Below the pieces are notes generated by a model that was not told the DNA's origin, did no database searches, and saw only the letters and a program-made list of their open reading frames with translations. The position numbers and the translations under genes are program-made. From positions 396,068 to 460,067 of the forward strand of contig KV425551.1 in the NCBI GenBank assembly GCA_001632425.1: a stretch of DNA of 64,000 nt, written 5' to 3'. The DNA is from Neolentinus lepideus HHB14362 ss-1. Taxonomy: Eukaryota; Basidiomycota; Agaricomycetes; Gloeophyllales; Gloeophyllaceae. Below, piece after piece: positions 30,973 to 41,746 of this stretch (positions are counted from its first letter, which is position 1; each line of letters starts with the position of its first letter).

Positions 30973-33900
30973 TCATAAATCGTTAGGTATCTTGCCATTA
31001 AAAGATTGAGGCATCAGAATATATCGCCCGTTGTCTAATTGAACGTCAAGAGACAGTCCTCTGGAAGGAGACCCAGATCTCCACAACGGCGTGATCCCAA
31101 ACCAAGCCCCCAGCTTCCCTATGAAGGACTTACGTCCTCGTCGTTTCCGAAGAGGATCATTGAGAATGCCTTCCCATCTGTAAGCTGGTCGAGCACGTAT
31201 AGATGAATCGTCATGGTCTGTGCCGCCACCCGTTCCCATTGTCGATGGTCCAGTTAGGGTCTGAAGATCAAGCTCCTCCATGTCCAGCTCGGATTGATCG
31301 TCGCCGATATGGAACCAAATTGCCTAGTGAGTACCAGTCGGTAATCAGCATCTCACAGTATATAGACATTCAAGATGGACTGACCCTGCTGGAACCCTTA
31401 TAGACGATCTCGTTTAAGCGGAGATATATCTTGTTCAGGAATCCAGAATCGAAGATATCGCCGTGTTTGGGCGGACTATGCAAAAGATCTCTTTGCCTCA
31501 AGAATGTTTCTAGAACCATCCTTGGTAAAGGCGTGTATGCTAAAGATGTCGGATAATGTGGATTGAAATCGGGGGCATGGAGGCGGAAGGGGCGGACAGT
31601 CTCATAATTTCTACGCCAAACATCGTCCTGCAAACGAACAGTTAGGCATGCCATCTTCAATAGGTTATCCCACGCACCCAGAAAATATACCACCAAGTCG
31701 CCACCTCAGAGGTTGAAACAGCTTCCATTCGCTCATAATTAACTTGGAAGACTGCCTCGCTCCCGGCCATGAGCTGTCGCACTCGTAGGTCTCGTTCAAA
31801 CTCGAACGAACTCTCCGCAAGTATAGAGGGATCCCGAGGGCGATCATACACGTAAGATAGGAATCTGTAGCTGAGGACGTTGGATTTGAAGTGGCTTTCC
31901 TTCCTGTAGTGTGCTCTATAACGGTGCAGCGCAGCTTCGAGAGACGATAGCCGATATGGGATAAGCTCTTGATTCATGGCAAGGAAGCGAGCCAATGGCT
32001 GGGTCAGATCGTAGTCGTCGTTCAATCCAATGATGCTACTGTCGACTTTCACATTCTTTCCGTAGATCAACTCGATATCGAAGCCGCTCCCGAACTGAAA
32101 GCCTTCCCAGAGCAGACGACCCCGATGTTTGACATTGAGAATGCAAGTTTGATAATGCACAGATTTGCGAGCTCTGTAACGTCTGCCCCTGCAACACCAC
32201 GAAGTATGGGCACCGACCAACTATGATCCTCAATCAACACATGGTGACCAGTAGATTGGTATCTCTTACTTGAACATGGTTATATGGCCAGATGACCCGC
32301 TGTCCATCCAAAGCTCTGAGAGCCATCCGGATCTCCCGCTTGCGATGGACATAAGTGCCGGAATTTTGGCGGACATATTCTTCCAGTTCAGCGACTGTAC
32401 GGAGGACTGCCACAGGGCCATCGTCATAGCGCAATACCTACACACTTATAAGATGATGTTTGAATTGGGATCGTTTACGTACCAATGTCGGGGGGAAAGG
32501 TATCCACCATGCGTTACCGAAGAACTTAGAGACATCCTTGAAGGGACTGTTTCCGGGAGCTCGCCAGTAAGAGTCAGGCCCTACGTAACGCTCTTGGATT
32601 TCCTTCTCCAGACATTCAAACCATTCATAGTCGGGTCCATAGATCAAGGCTACGCCCTTATTATAGGAAACAGATCCAACTTCTCTTAAGATCTTAAAGC
32701 CGGGGCTGTGAGCATGAATCGTATACAAAAGTAGCTCGGCATACTTTCAGATTTTCCACGTGCCTCTCGCCCGGAGACCCTTGAAATTCAAGGAGATACG
32801 GAGGATATTCCAGATCTTGAGCCTGTGTAAATCTCATCTTCTGATCCTTGGGTATCGCGCACTCCGCACTTGTGAGCAGAAGAGTCGAAATGGCTTCCTG
32901 CCAGATGCGCCGTTTGGTGTGTATGGATCCAGGGGATAGGTCAAGTCTAACTGATCTGTGAGTCGGAGATTGCGGAAATAGTCATCTACACTCACCGGGG
33001 TGAGAATACGTCGATACCTAAGTGGGGAAGCGGGTTAGAGCGGGTTTACACACGGTAATCACGAAATATGGAAGTCCGTACTGAAGTCAATTCGGCGCGT
33101 AAGTTCTGCCAAGTGGGAGCATATAAGTAAGACCAACGTATACAATGGGAAGATCCGTACTTTTCGCAACTCGTCTCATAAAGCTCGTGTCGATGATGGT
33201 AAAATCTGCACGGTAATCAAGACCGCTGTGGAACGGGAAAAAGAAATCCACGTACACAAGCTAAGTCCGTAAGTGAAAATATAAATCCTACACTGGAAGT
33301 CAACTTCTCACTCCCGGAGATATTGCAAAGTACTGACGCGTAAAGTACCGCTCCATCCAATATACTCGAGCCAGGCACATCAAGGATGACGAGAAGAGCC
33401 ACAGCCGCCGTCGAGATGTAATTCATCCGGGAAACCCATTCGCTAGCGTTATTAACAGGGTCCAGGAAAGGAGCGAAGAAGCATTGCAGAAGGAAAAAGA
33501 TGACTGCGACCACGACAAGCAGGGCTTGTCTGGCGACAGCGACCTTGGTATGATCAAGAGACCGGAAGAGACAGTTGTCTGGGTCGATGACGGCGACGAT
33601 TAATAGCGTGTTAAGCTTCGCGAATAGGTAGATGGCTTCGTAGGTCTCGTAATTTCGGCGGAATCCTAGTAGAGTATGGGTATGCGAGACTGAAACATTT
33701 GCACGAAGATGAAAGTACCGTTGTAAAGGAAGGCAAAAGGACCCTCGTCGCGAGCCAACAACCGCTGATATTCTCGGTCCATTTCGCTCTGACTCCGTCG
33801 TCGGCCCAGCTCTGTGTAGGGATCTACTATTGGAACAGACTGCTTGATCACCCGTCTGAGGGCAAGAGGAAAGCAGAACGTGAACTATGGGATCAAAGTC

Positions 33901-35544
33901 AGGTTGGCCTATGGTATTCTTCGTGAGTTGTGTGGAGATACCTACAAAAATCACAGTTATGAAGGCCAGAATGAGCACGATGGGAGCCCAGTTTAACTCA
34001 TTGCGTTTCATGGTAGTCGTCCAGCAAAAATCCAGCGGGTCACGATATTCGTCCGAAGGACCCAAAGGCGGCACAATAGGAGGGTTAGTAGTAGCATTGG
34101 TGTAAGGATTTGGTACCACCCAGAGATCGTCGGACCAGACCAGAACGTGAATCGCCATGGTGCTCAACGGGAGATATATAAGCGTTAACACGAATGTAAT
34201 GATCACTATGCCCCAGCCCGAGGACGTATTCGCAGGGCAATGGAGGCCCTCCTGAGCACGGGTAACACAGTCGCGAGTGGAACGCCAGAAGAGATAAATA
34301 AGAACGCCGGCAAGGATCATAAATATGATAAGAACTATGAGACCTTCGAACAATGTCGTCGTGAAGTTGAGGGCTAGGATGTTCGGTCTGTGGGGTTGGG
34401 GTTATGATAAAGGGGTACTGCATGCATATAACTTCTTACATTTTGCCGAGGAATAATTGGCGCCAAGAGCTGGCAAGCTCTTCTCCGTGCCGCGGGACTA
34501 AAGCCCGCGTGTCAGCATCATGTAATATTTCATTGGCCTGGAGTCATACCTAATGTACTCAGAAGTAGTGCGAATATTTGAATCGTGTTCATGAGTCCTT
34601 GGAGACTATAAAATGTAGCCAGTGCACTAGAGCCCTGCAAAGACGGATTAGTAGGAAAAGGAAACCGAATTATCAAGGCAGCTCACGGTCAAGGCAAGAA
34701 CCCAGTTAACGAGGGTCGACAATATACGTGAACGGTTCTTCCAGACACTTGGCACCTGCGAATTGTGTTCTAGGTCCTCCAACGATTTCCCAGATGCGGC
34801 CAACAGGTCCATAGGAGGAAACATCGGACTTTCCTTCCCTTTACCTTTACCTGGAGCAGATGGGATGGGTGTAAAAGAAGGCTTCGGGAGGGCGGAGAGA
34901 TAATGGTCAAGCTCAGGAAGGTATAGAGGCGGGGCCTTACGTGCGAAAACAGTTGAAGCAGGAACAGGTGAATGACTGCCGTTTCCCGCAAATCGGCGGT
35001 GTGGTGAAGTGGATGTGGGCCGCGGATTTTTATAAATTGCAGTACTGTTCGATGCAACGAGAGTAGACATAGATTCGTCTGTCTTCAGGTCAAGGTCAGC
35101 AAGGGGATGGGATTCCAGCACCTGAGGTAACCCGGGATCCACAAGAGTAGACCGTCTGATTGGCAATAGACCGCGAGACATCATCTGGTCGTTGTCGTCA
35201 TTAGGAAGGACCTTATAAGGCTTGTTGGAAGCCAACCAGTTGCGCATACGCGACGAAAGTGCGCCTCTTCTACCGATGGTCTCGTCCTCTATCTCGTCCG
35301 TGACGTCCCTAGTAGGTAATTCTTCCACAGAGTATCTCTGTAGACCTGTGGACACATCATCTTTGCGCTCGGACTCCTTTGGAACAGCTGAAGACTTGAT
35401 AAACCGAGCAGGACTTGGAGGAAGCGGCGCAGAGAGTTGCCTCAACTGTCGCGTACTCGCGTGTTCCCGCCGACATTGACCTCCAGGTTGAACCTCTGCG
35501 TCTGGCTTCGAGTCGTAAAGACCTATGAGATCCTTAACAGCCAT
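30973..35544 (-). CDS. Large multi-pass membrane protein, function unknown
   Basis: I do not recognise a named family. The predicted protein has about 1,250-1,300 residues. It begins at ATG 35544 with a long, polar, probably disordered N-terminus of about 290 residues. About eight hydrophobic helices follow: ILSTLVNWVLALT, FEGLIVLIIFMILAGVLIYL, IVIITFVLTLIYLP, PIVLILAFITVIFVG, YLFAKLNTLLIVAVI, ALLVVVAVIFFLLQCFF and STAAVALLVILDV among them. The segment VYVDFFFPFHSGLDYRADF (about 33260-33200) leads to a long soluble C-terminal half (VIWPYNHVQ, GRLLWEGFQFGSGFD, WRRNYETVRPF) and a tail with a KRRGRK patch. Conserved tryptophans and aromatic residues in the C-terminal half suggest a real domain. 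Exons are short and I joined them by frame, so the exact sequence is approximate. It is divergent from RRP36, with 162 bp between starts. Confidence 0.7.
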
Positions 35545-35706
35545 GAGCGTAGCAAGGGCATTACGATGATGGTGAAGGCACGAGCCCTCCCGACAGCCTA
35601 GGGGCTGCTCCAGCCAAATATGGATTGGTGCACACGTTACAAGCGCACGTGCGCTGTATACTACGATCGGATTAATGTTTACAGACTTTGCTACAGCTGT
35701 TCAGCT

Positions 35707-37172
35707 ATGCCTCGTCGTTCACGACCTACCCATCGACGTGCTCCTACAGTAACGACACGCAAATCACAATTAAAGCGACCGAACGTATTGAAAACTTTTC
35801 CTAAAGAATCAGACTCCAATCATCAAGAATTGGAGAGTGGTCCAAGTGGGTCCGAGGATGAGGACCTCGAGTCTGGAATGTCGGATAGATTAATTGAAGA
35901 ACAAGAGGAGGAGGATATGGATGCTCCTCGCGTAGCGCAATGGGTCGATGATGAAGAATTGAATGATCTGGCCAACAGCACAAGTGATGAGGAAGATGAA
36001 AAAGATATGCAAGAACTACCGGAGACAGCTCCTACTCTGGTACTCTCAGCTTATCATTGCTTTATTTCTATATACTCATTCGCGTCTCTAGAAATCAATA
36101 CAAAATGGTTGGGAGGTTGATATCGGAGGTCAATTTGTGCTGAGATGTACTGTTTAGACTTGTCTTCCTTGCCATTCGGGACCTTACGCAAGGCACAACA
36201 GAAACTCTTTCAGGCACGGGCCGTTTCAGATTCAGAGGCAGAATCCGATGATTCAGAAGCTCCGAAAACGATCGCTGGCACAAGCCGAAGGGAGGATGCA
36301 GGGCACCAAACAGCTGCATTGAATACTAAAAAGGAGCATTCGAAACGCTCAAGTAAACATGTGTATGCACGATACTGACTATGGAAGATGCTTTAATCAT
36401 CGTTTCGCCCAGACCTACCGAAATTACCTCCAAGCGACCCGTTACACGAAAGAGGACTGTCGTCGAAGTGAAGAAAGCAGTACGTCCACGTTATCAACAT
36501 ATTTCGCTGTTCTCCATATCTTACCACTATCGTGAAGGAAGCGAGGGACCCCCGTTTCTTGCCGCTCGCAGGCGAATTCGACTCGAGTAGATTCCGTCAG
36601 CAGTACGGTTTCCTGCCCGAAATGCATGAGACGGAGTTGAAGACACTGCGGACCGACCTCAAACGTGCGAGGAAGTTGCTTGCTTCATCTCCGCGAGATC
36701 TCAGAGATGAGCGTGCTCTCGAAGTGGACAGACTCGAGAGAGCAGTGAAGAGGGCGGAGAGCTCCGTCAACAAAGACAAAAGAGATCAGGTTGAGCACGC
36801 AGCCCTCGAACGGGTAAGACGCGAAGAAAAAGAAAAGCAGAAACAAGGAAAACGTGTATGGTACATGAAGCCTTGTACGTCCTTGTCCAGTAATCAGCCT
36901 CGTGCATTCTCTAACGTCCGATCGTAGCCGACAAAAAGAAATTGCTGACGAAAGCTCGCTACGAGGCGCTTGCATCGTCTGGAGGAAGCCTCGCTGTGAA
37001 GAAAGCTATTGAGAAGAAACAGAGGAAGATTAGCCAGAAGGAGAAGAGGTCAAGGCCGTTTACTCCACGATGGGTGGACGGAGAGAGCCATGGGACGAAT
37101 AACACGCGACGTCCCCGTCCTGGCTCCTGGGAGCAAGGAAGCGGACCTGTTAAGCGGCAAAGAGTAGGCTGA
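35707..37172 (+). CDS. RRP36: rRNA biogenesis protein Rrp36
   Basis: Rrp36 is a nucleolar component of the 90S pre-ribosome, needed for early cleavages that yield 18S rRNA. The protein starts MPRRSRP at 35707 and has a long acidic Glu/Asp/Ser-rich N-terminal region. PFGTLRKAQQKL and RTVVEVKKAVARDPRFLPL come next. The Rrp36 core is DPRFLPLAGEFDSSRFRQQY, FLPEMHETELKTL and ALEVDRLERAVKRAES, then GKRVWYMKPSDKKKLLTKAR, FEAL-like RYEAL, and VKKAIEKKQRKISQKEKRSRP. It ends at 37172 after VKRQRVG. Introns are inferred near 36037-36160, 36357-36411, 36478-36540 and 36873-36927. The conserved C-terminal half makes the assignment firm, while the acidic N-terminus is variable in the family. Confidence 0.93.
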
Positions 37173-37350
37173 AGTATATCTCGAAGCAACATGTGCATTA
37201 CGCCGCAGTTACTACTGCCAGTGTAAAGCTCCTGGCATGTGTCAATACATGTAATTTGCTAGTAGGTTATAGGAAGAATTCTGCTAAAATTTCCATATCA
37301 GGTAAAGGTTGCTGAATAGAATTATCCCAAATTTTCCGTAGGTATTATTG

Positions 37351-37766
37351 TTACTGCTGTTTTTGGAATGTAAGGCGGCGCGGCTTTTCGCACGCAAAAC
37401 GGCCTCCCGAATAGAAAAATCTGTAGCGGCCTTTACAATGCCTGTACATGCGTAGAAATTTGTAAACATTTTTTTTATTATATCAAAGAAAATTCTGAGA
37501 ATGAAAGAACAGGAAATATCCTGCTAGAAATAATTGCTGTGTGAGGGTACCCCATTTTTACACCTTTCAGCCTGCAGAGGTCCTGTGCTTTAATGTATGG
37601 ACCTGTTGTGATCATGAGGACATGATAGTATGTCTAGAAACTTGTTAAAAAAAATCCCAGGGTGAGCAGCACACTTACAGTATTTTGAAAGCCATGACAG
37701 GGTATTTCACTTTACTCCACTGTAGAAAGCCAATCAAGCTTCATATTCACCCTGGACTTTGTAAAA
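37351..37766. repeat. Left arm of a 416/418-bp inverted repeat
   Basis: This arm is the reverse complement of 37978-38395. Read by eye, the only difference is a 2-bp indel in a GCGG run (about 37375-37382). The outer end begins TTACTGCTG. The outer roughly 120 bp contain many CpGs and the start of a short frame (MFTNFYACTG on the minus strand). The inner roughly 290 bp are AT-rich and CpG-free. Sequence immediately outside the two arms is unrelated. Confidence 0.9.
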
Positions 37767-37852
37767 ACCTATCTACATGCATGTATACAGCCATATAAAA
37801 ATGTTCCTATACTGCCTGAGGTGTGGAAGGTGTATGCCGTGCATCTGCATCT

Positions 37853-37977
37853 NNNNNNNNNNNNNNNNNNNNNNNNNNNNNNNNNNNNNNNNNNNNNNNN
37901 NNNNNNNNNNNNNNNNNNNNNNNNNNNNNNNNNNNNNNNNNNNNNNNNNNNNNNNNNNNNNNNNNNNNNNNNNNNNN
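37853..37977. other. Assembly gap (125 N)
   Basis: These are undetermined bases in the middle of the inverted repeat. The 86 bp at 37767-37852 are unpaired in what is visible. The right arm begins exactly at the gap edge, so the true arms may extend into the gap. Confidence 0.99.
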
Positions 37978-38395
37978 TTTTACAAAGTCCAGGGTGAATA
38001 TGAAGCTTGATTGGCTTTCTACAGTGGAGTAAAGTGAAATACCCTGTCATGGCTTTCAAAATACTGTAAGTGTGCTGCTCACCCTGGGATTTTTTTTAAC
38101 AAGTTTCTAGACATACTATCATGTCCTCATGATCACAACAGGTCCATACATTAAAGCACAGGACCTCTGCAGGCTGAAAGGTGTAAAAATGGGGTACCCT
38201 CACACAGCAATTATTTCTAGCAGGATATTTCCTGTTCTTTCATTCTCAGAATTTTCTTTGATATAATAAAAAAAATGTTTACAAATTTCTACGCATGTAC
38301 AGGCATTGTAAAGGCCGCTACAGATTTTTCTATTCGGGAGGCCGTTTTGCGTGCGAAAAGCCGCGCCGCGCCTTACATTCCAAAAACAGCAGTAA
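37978..38395. repeat. Right arm of a 416/418-bp inverted repeat
   Basis: This arm mirrors 37351-37766 and ends CAGCAGTAA. A short plus-strand frame (38275-38493) starts inside it with MFTNFYACTGIVKAATDFS and runs past the outer border into unique sequence, ending DPIRKML. I do not recognise this peptide. The same start on the left arm diverges after the 2-bp indel, so the frame is probably not a functional gene here. Confidence 0.9.
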
Positions 38396-38641
38396 GTTTG
38401 CGCGCAGTTGATAGGCCGAAATTATTGAGTACTGTATTGAATAATACTGACAGCTTACTGTGGGAAGCGGATCCCATTAGAAAAATGCTGTAACAAATAC
38501 ATCGCGAGCCACTTTGCGTTCGATGATCACCGCTATCTCCTCATGGCACGGTGACTTGGGCAAGCTGTATTGCCTGCACAAGGGCAATACTGTTGTAATC
38601 TCGACAACTCTTGAAAGCCGCCCCCTCACAATCTCCTCGCC

Positions 38642-41211
38642 ATGTCTATCGAACTCGGCCTCCTCTCTGCCCGAAATGCTGCCGTCCATTCTCGAGGGAA
38701 CTTGAGTCTGTCTACTGAAATCCCTACTGTCTCAGGGCAGGACTTTGCTCTCGGTGCGGACCATCCAGGCGAAGATTCGGACATCTACAGAGGGGAGCCA
38801 CCCGCGAGGCCTTCGTCACCCGACGCTCATTCGGTGATCTCGTCACGATCATCGACGTCCAGCAGTTCCTCGGGTAGCTCTGTGATCGGGAGGCGACTGG
38901 GCGCCATAGCTGCCGTTGTAGAACATGCGATCGCGAGATGGGCTCGAAACAATGCTTCCATTTCATCATCAGCGTCCTCGGTCTCGTCGGATACATCCAT
39001 TCGTACATTAGCCAAGTCTGTGGCGAGGCGACGTAGACGTCGCCCCAGCCTTGCATTCATCCACGACAATTTGCAGTCGGAGAGGGAAATTGCTGCTCGT
39101 CTCAAGGCCCGCGAAGAGTTTCGCCATACTTCCCGAGAGTTCACCCTCTACCTTCCCAAATCTCTCTGCCAGACTTTGGCCACTTTTGAGGCTAAAGATA
39201 AAGGCGGGAGGCGTCAGCCCCCGGATAGAGTTGCAAGGACTACATCTCTCCCCCTTGTCCTCCACTATTTGGATGCTGCACTGAAGAAATCATCGAAGGT
39301 CCATCGAAACTATGATCGCCCTGGTATCTCTCGGCCTCGGCTGGAGCACTCCGGAGAGAACGATCAGCTCCATCTGCATCGTGATTACATGCTGCCTAAC
39401 GGCCTCGATCCGAGCATCCGAGGATCATCCTTTCCCAACGTCACTATACCAAATTCCGCAAGGAAGGGTAAGCACAAGGAGGAAGGCAGAGCCAAGCAGC
39501 CTGTTTCTAGCCCTTCGTCGAGTGCGTACACGTCCAACCACAGAAGTCGACCACCACCTCAGAGGGCATGGTGGATAGACGTAGCTAGCCCAACTTGGGA
39601 GGATATGAAAGCGTTTGGCCAGGTACGCAGACACTATTATCAATTTTGCATGCCTGCATTCACGTTCGTCTATAGCTCCTACACATACATCCCCTCACTC
39701 TGGAGGATATCTTGCAGCAAGATCCCCGCGAAAAACTTGAATTATTCCCGAAACTTGGCTATTATTTTATTGTATTTAAGGCGCTAGAGAGTAAGAAGAC
39801 GCAGGAGCGTTGTCACCGCTCTCAAGCCGTGGTAACTGGTGATTCCCATATCCCTCAAGGCGAAGACTATGTCGGTGAAGCAATGGTGTATCTAGTCGTC
39901 TTCCGTGAAGGCCTTGTCTCGGTGAGCGACATCCTCAATCAACCTGGAGTATTCGTGCTTATGAGTATCTGTTTCCAGTTCCATTTCTCGGATATTTCAG
40001 GTAGATTTACCCTCAGCATATGTTTAGGATTATCCTCACTTTCGTGCAGATCACACAGATCACGTTCGTAACAAACTGTTGTTGCTCGATGAAGACGTCC
40101 ATGTTTCTAACGCGTCCTCAGGTGTGTATAACATCGTGCTCTCTCTATCAACCACGTCATAACTCAACAGTAGATTGGATTGCGCATGGTATCTTGGACT
40201 CGATCGTTGACTCTTTCTTCCCTTTTCAAGAAGGGCTCGAGAAAGAGATCGAGTCGATTGAGGACCTCATTTTCTCTGATAAGCACCGGACCGTCACCGA
40301 GAGCTTTTTGCCAGCCGTAGTTGCCGCCGAGACCGAAGGGTCAGAAAGCACAGAGAAAGCGCAGGATTCACCCATTATTGATGAGAAACAGTCGGCCGCT
40401 GTAGCATTTACTCGAACTCGGTTTGCACTTCCAACCCCAACTATACCCCTGATGATTCGACGTCTGAGACGGACCTTGCGGTCGAGGATTCTCCCTCAGT
40501 CCAAACCCACCGCGGAGAGACGGACTGCTGTATCGGCCGCTGTAATGACTTTACGCAGAATCATGAAAGCTCGGAGACTTTTCACAACTTCCACGCGGTT
40601 ACTGAGTACAAAGCACGAGGTCGTGGCCCAGATCAAGAAGCGTTTGCTGACGGAGTCCGCACTCCCCAAGGTGACGGGAGTTGGTGACGAGATCGAAGTG
40701 GCTATGTACATGGGAGATGTGCAAGGTAGGCTATTGCGATCCGATCATTCGATATCTCATGTAAGATCGTTCTTCTAGATCACATCTTGACTCTGCAACA
40801 CTCCTTGGTGCATTATGAACGGATACTCGTTCAACTCCATCAGACATACCTATCGCAACATCGCGTCTCCGTGTCAACAAGTAAGCAAGGAATTGACAAG
40901 GCGATTATGATTCTCTCTATTATCAGTAATGCAGTCTTGGTCTGTCAGGTCGTAATCGGTGCGACTCTTCAAGCGCCATATCATCCTTTCCTTACTGAAT
41001 GACTTGCATAGGAATTTTTTCGATGAATGTGACCATACCCACTAACGGCCACGATCCTTCGTCTCCCTACAATTGGTTCTATGTCGTCCTTGTATTCCTG
41101 CTGGTCGCTCTATGTTTATTTGGTCATGTTGTCAGACTATGGTGGGTTGGGGCGAAGCGAAAGCGAAGTGCTATACTGCAGAAGAGAAACTTGACGAGTT
41201 CAGAATCATGA
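38642..41211 (+). CDS. CorA-type magnesium transporter (Mnr2/Alr class) with SMN in place of GMN
   Basis: CorA-family proteins carry Mg2+ across the plasma or vacuolar membrane. The long, Ser-rich N-terminal region (SSRSSTSSSSSGSS) with a basic run of six arginines is typical of fungal Alr/Mnr2 forms. The CorA domain reads RAWWIDVASPTWEDM, then LHIHPLTLEDILQQDPREKLELF, YFIVFKAL, NKLLLLDEDV and WIAHGILDSIVDSFFPF. Two C-terminal membrane helices follow: KAIMILSIISNAVLVCQVVIG and WFYVVLVFLLVALCLFGHVVRLWW. The signature between them, normally GMN, reads SMN (41020-41028). The length is about 740 residues and no frame disruption is seen. Two introns flank the first helix region. With the altered signature, transport activity is uncertain. 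Confidence 0.88.
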
Positions 41212-41746
41212 TAGCGTACTTTTGATCCTATTCAGTTCTAGTCATAGGACTTGACGATTAATTTTCACCCTCGATTACGTCGATGTCGACATGTATACTA
41301 TCCGAGCCCTTGGCAGCTACATCGAAATACAGGGAGGTGTTTGTGCAAATACTCCGCTGGAAGGTGTTTCAGCCGACTGAAGCGGCGGGAAAGAACCCTC
41401 ATGAATTACCGCATTTGGTATGTCCTGTAGTTCATCCTGAGATGTAGTTTGTCAAAGACTCCAACGCTTGAGCTTCGTCTCCCTCCGTCGCTAGGTCACG
41501 CTTAAACATAACCCACAGCGTTTCTCCTTGCCGTGGAGCTCTTCCAGCAACGTTATGTCAGGCGGTTCGCCGCTGCGTTGCGAGGGACTTAGGAATCAAG
41601 CCACTCAGCCATATATAAGGTCCAATAGTGCCATGGCGTAGTCACAACAAATTCGTTCTCAGTCGCTCGTGGTATCGGTCTGGTATCGAGACTCCCTCTG
41701 TACCGCCAACAGCCCATTCTTTGGACCCCTTCACTCTTTACATACA
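41212..41746. other. Intergenic, promoter of the repeat protein gene
   Basis: This 535-bp stretch contains a TATA-like box (41611-41620) and no supported gene. A frame of about 55 codons starting at 41284 has no recognisable features. Confidence 0.55.
41611..41620 (+). promoter_or_regulatory. TATA-box candidate for the 43-residue repeat protein gene
   Basis: ATATATAAGG lies about 130 bp upstream of the start ATG at 41747, a plausible distance for a fungal core promoter with a moderate 5' UTR. The assignment rests on motif and position only. Confidence 0.45.

Noticed and set aside
37349..38397. Target-site duplication at the outer ends of the inverted repeat
   Set aside because: Only TA is shared, and as a palindrome it cannot be told from the repeat itself. 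Flanks beyond it differ.
38275..38493. Short protein starting MFTNFYACTG as a transposon gene
   Set aside because: It has 72 codons and no recognisable transposase motif. The mirrored copy on the left arm diverges after a 2-bp indel. It is kept only as part of the repeat description.
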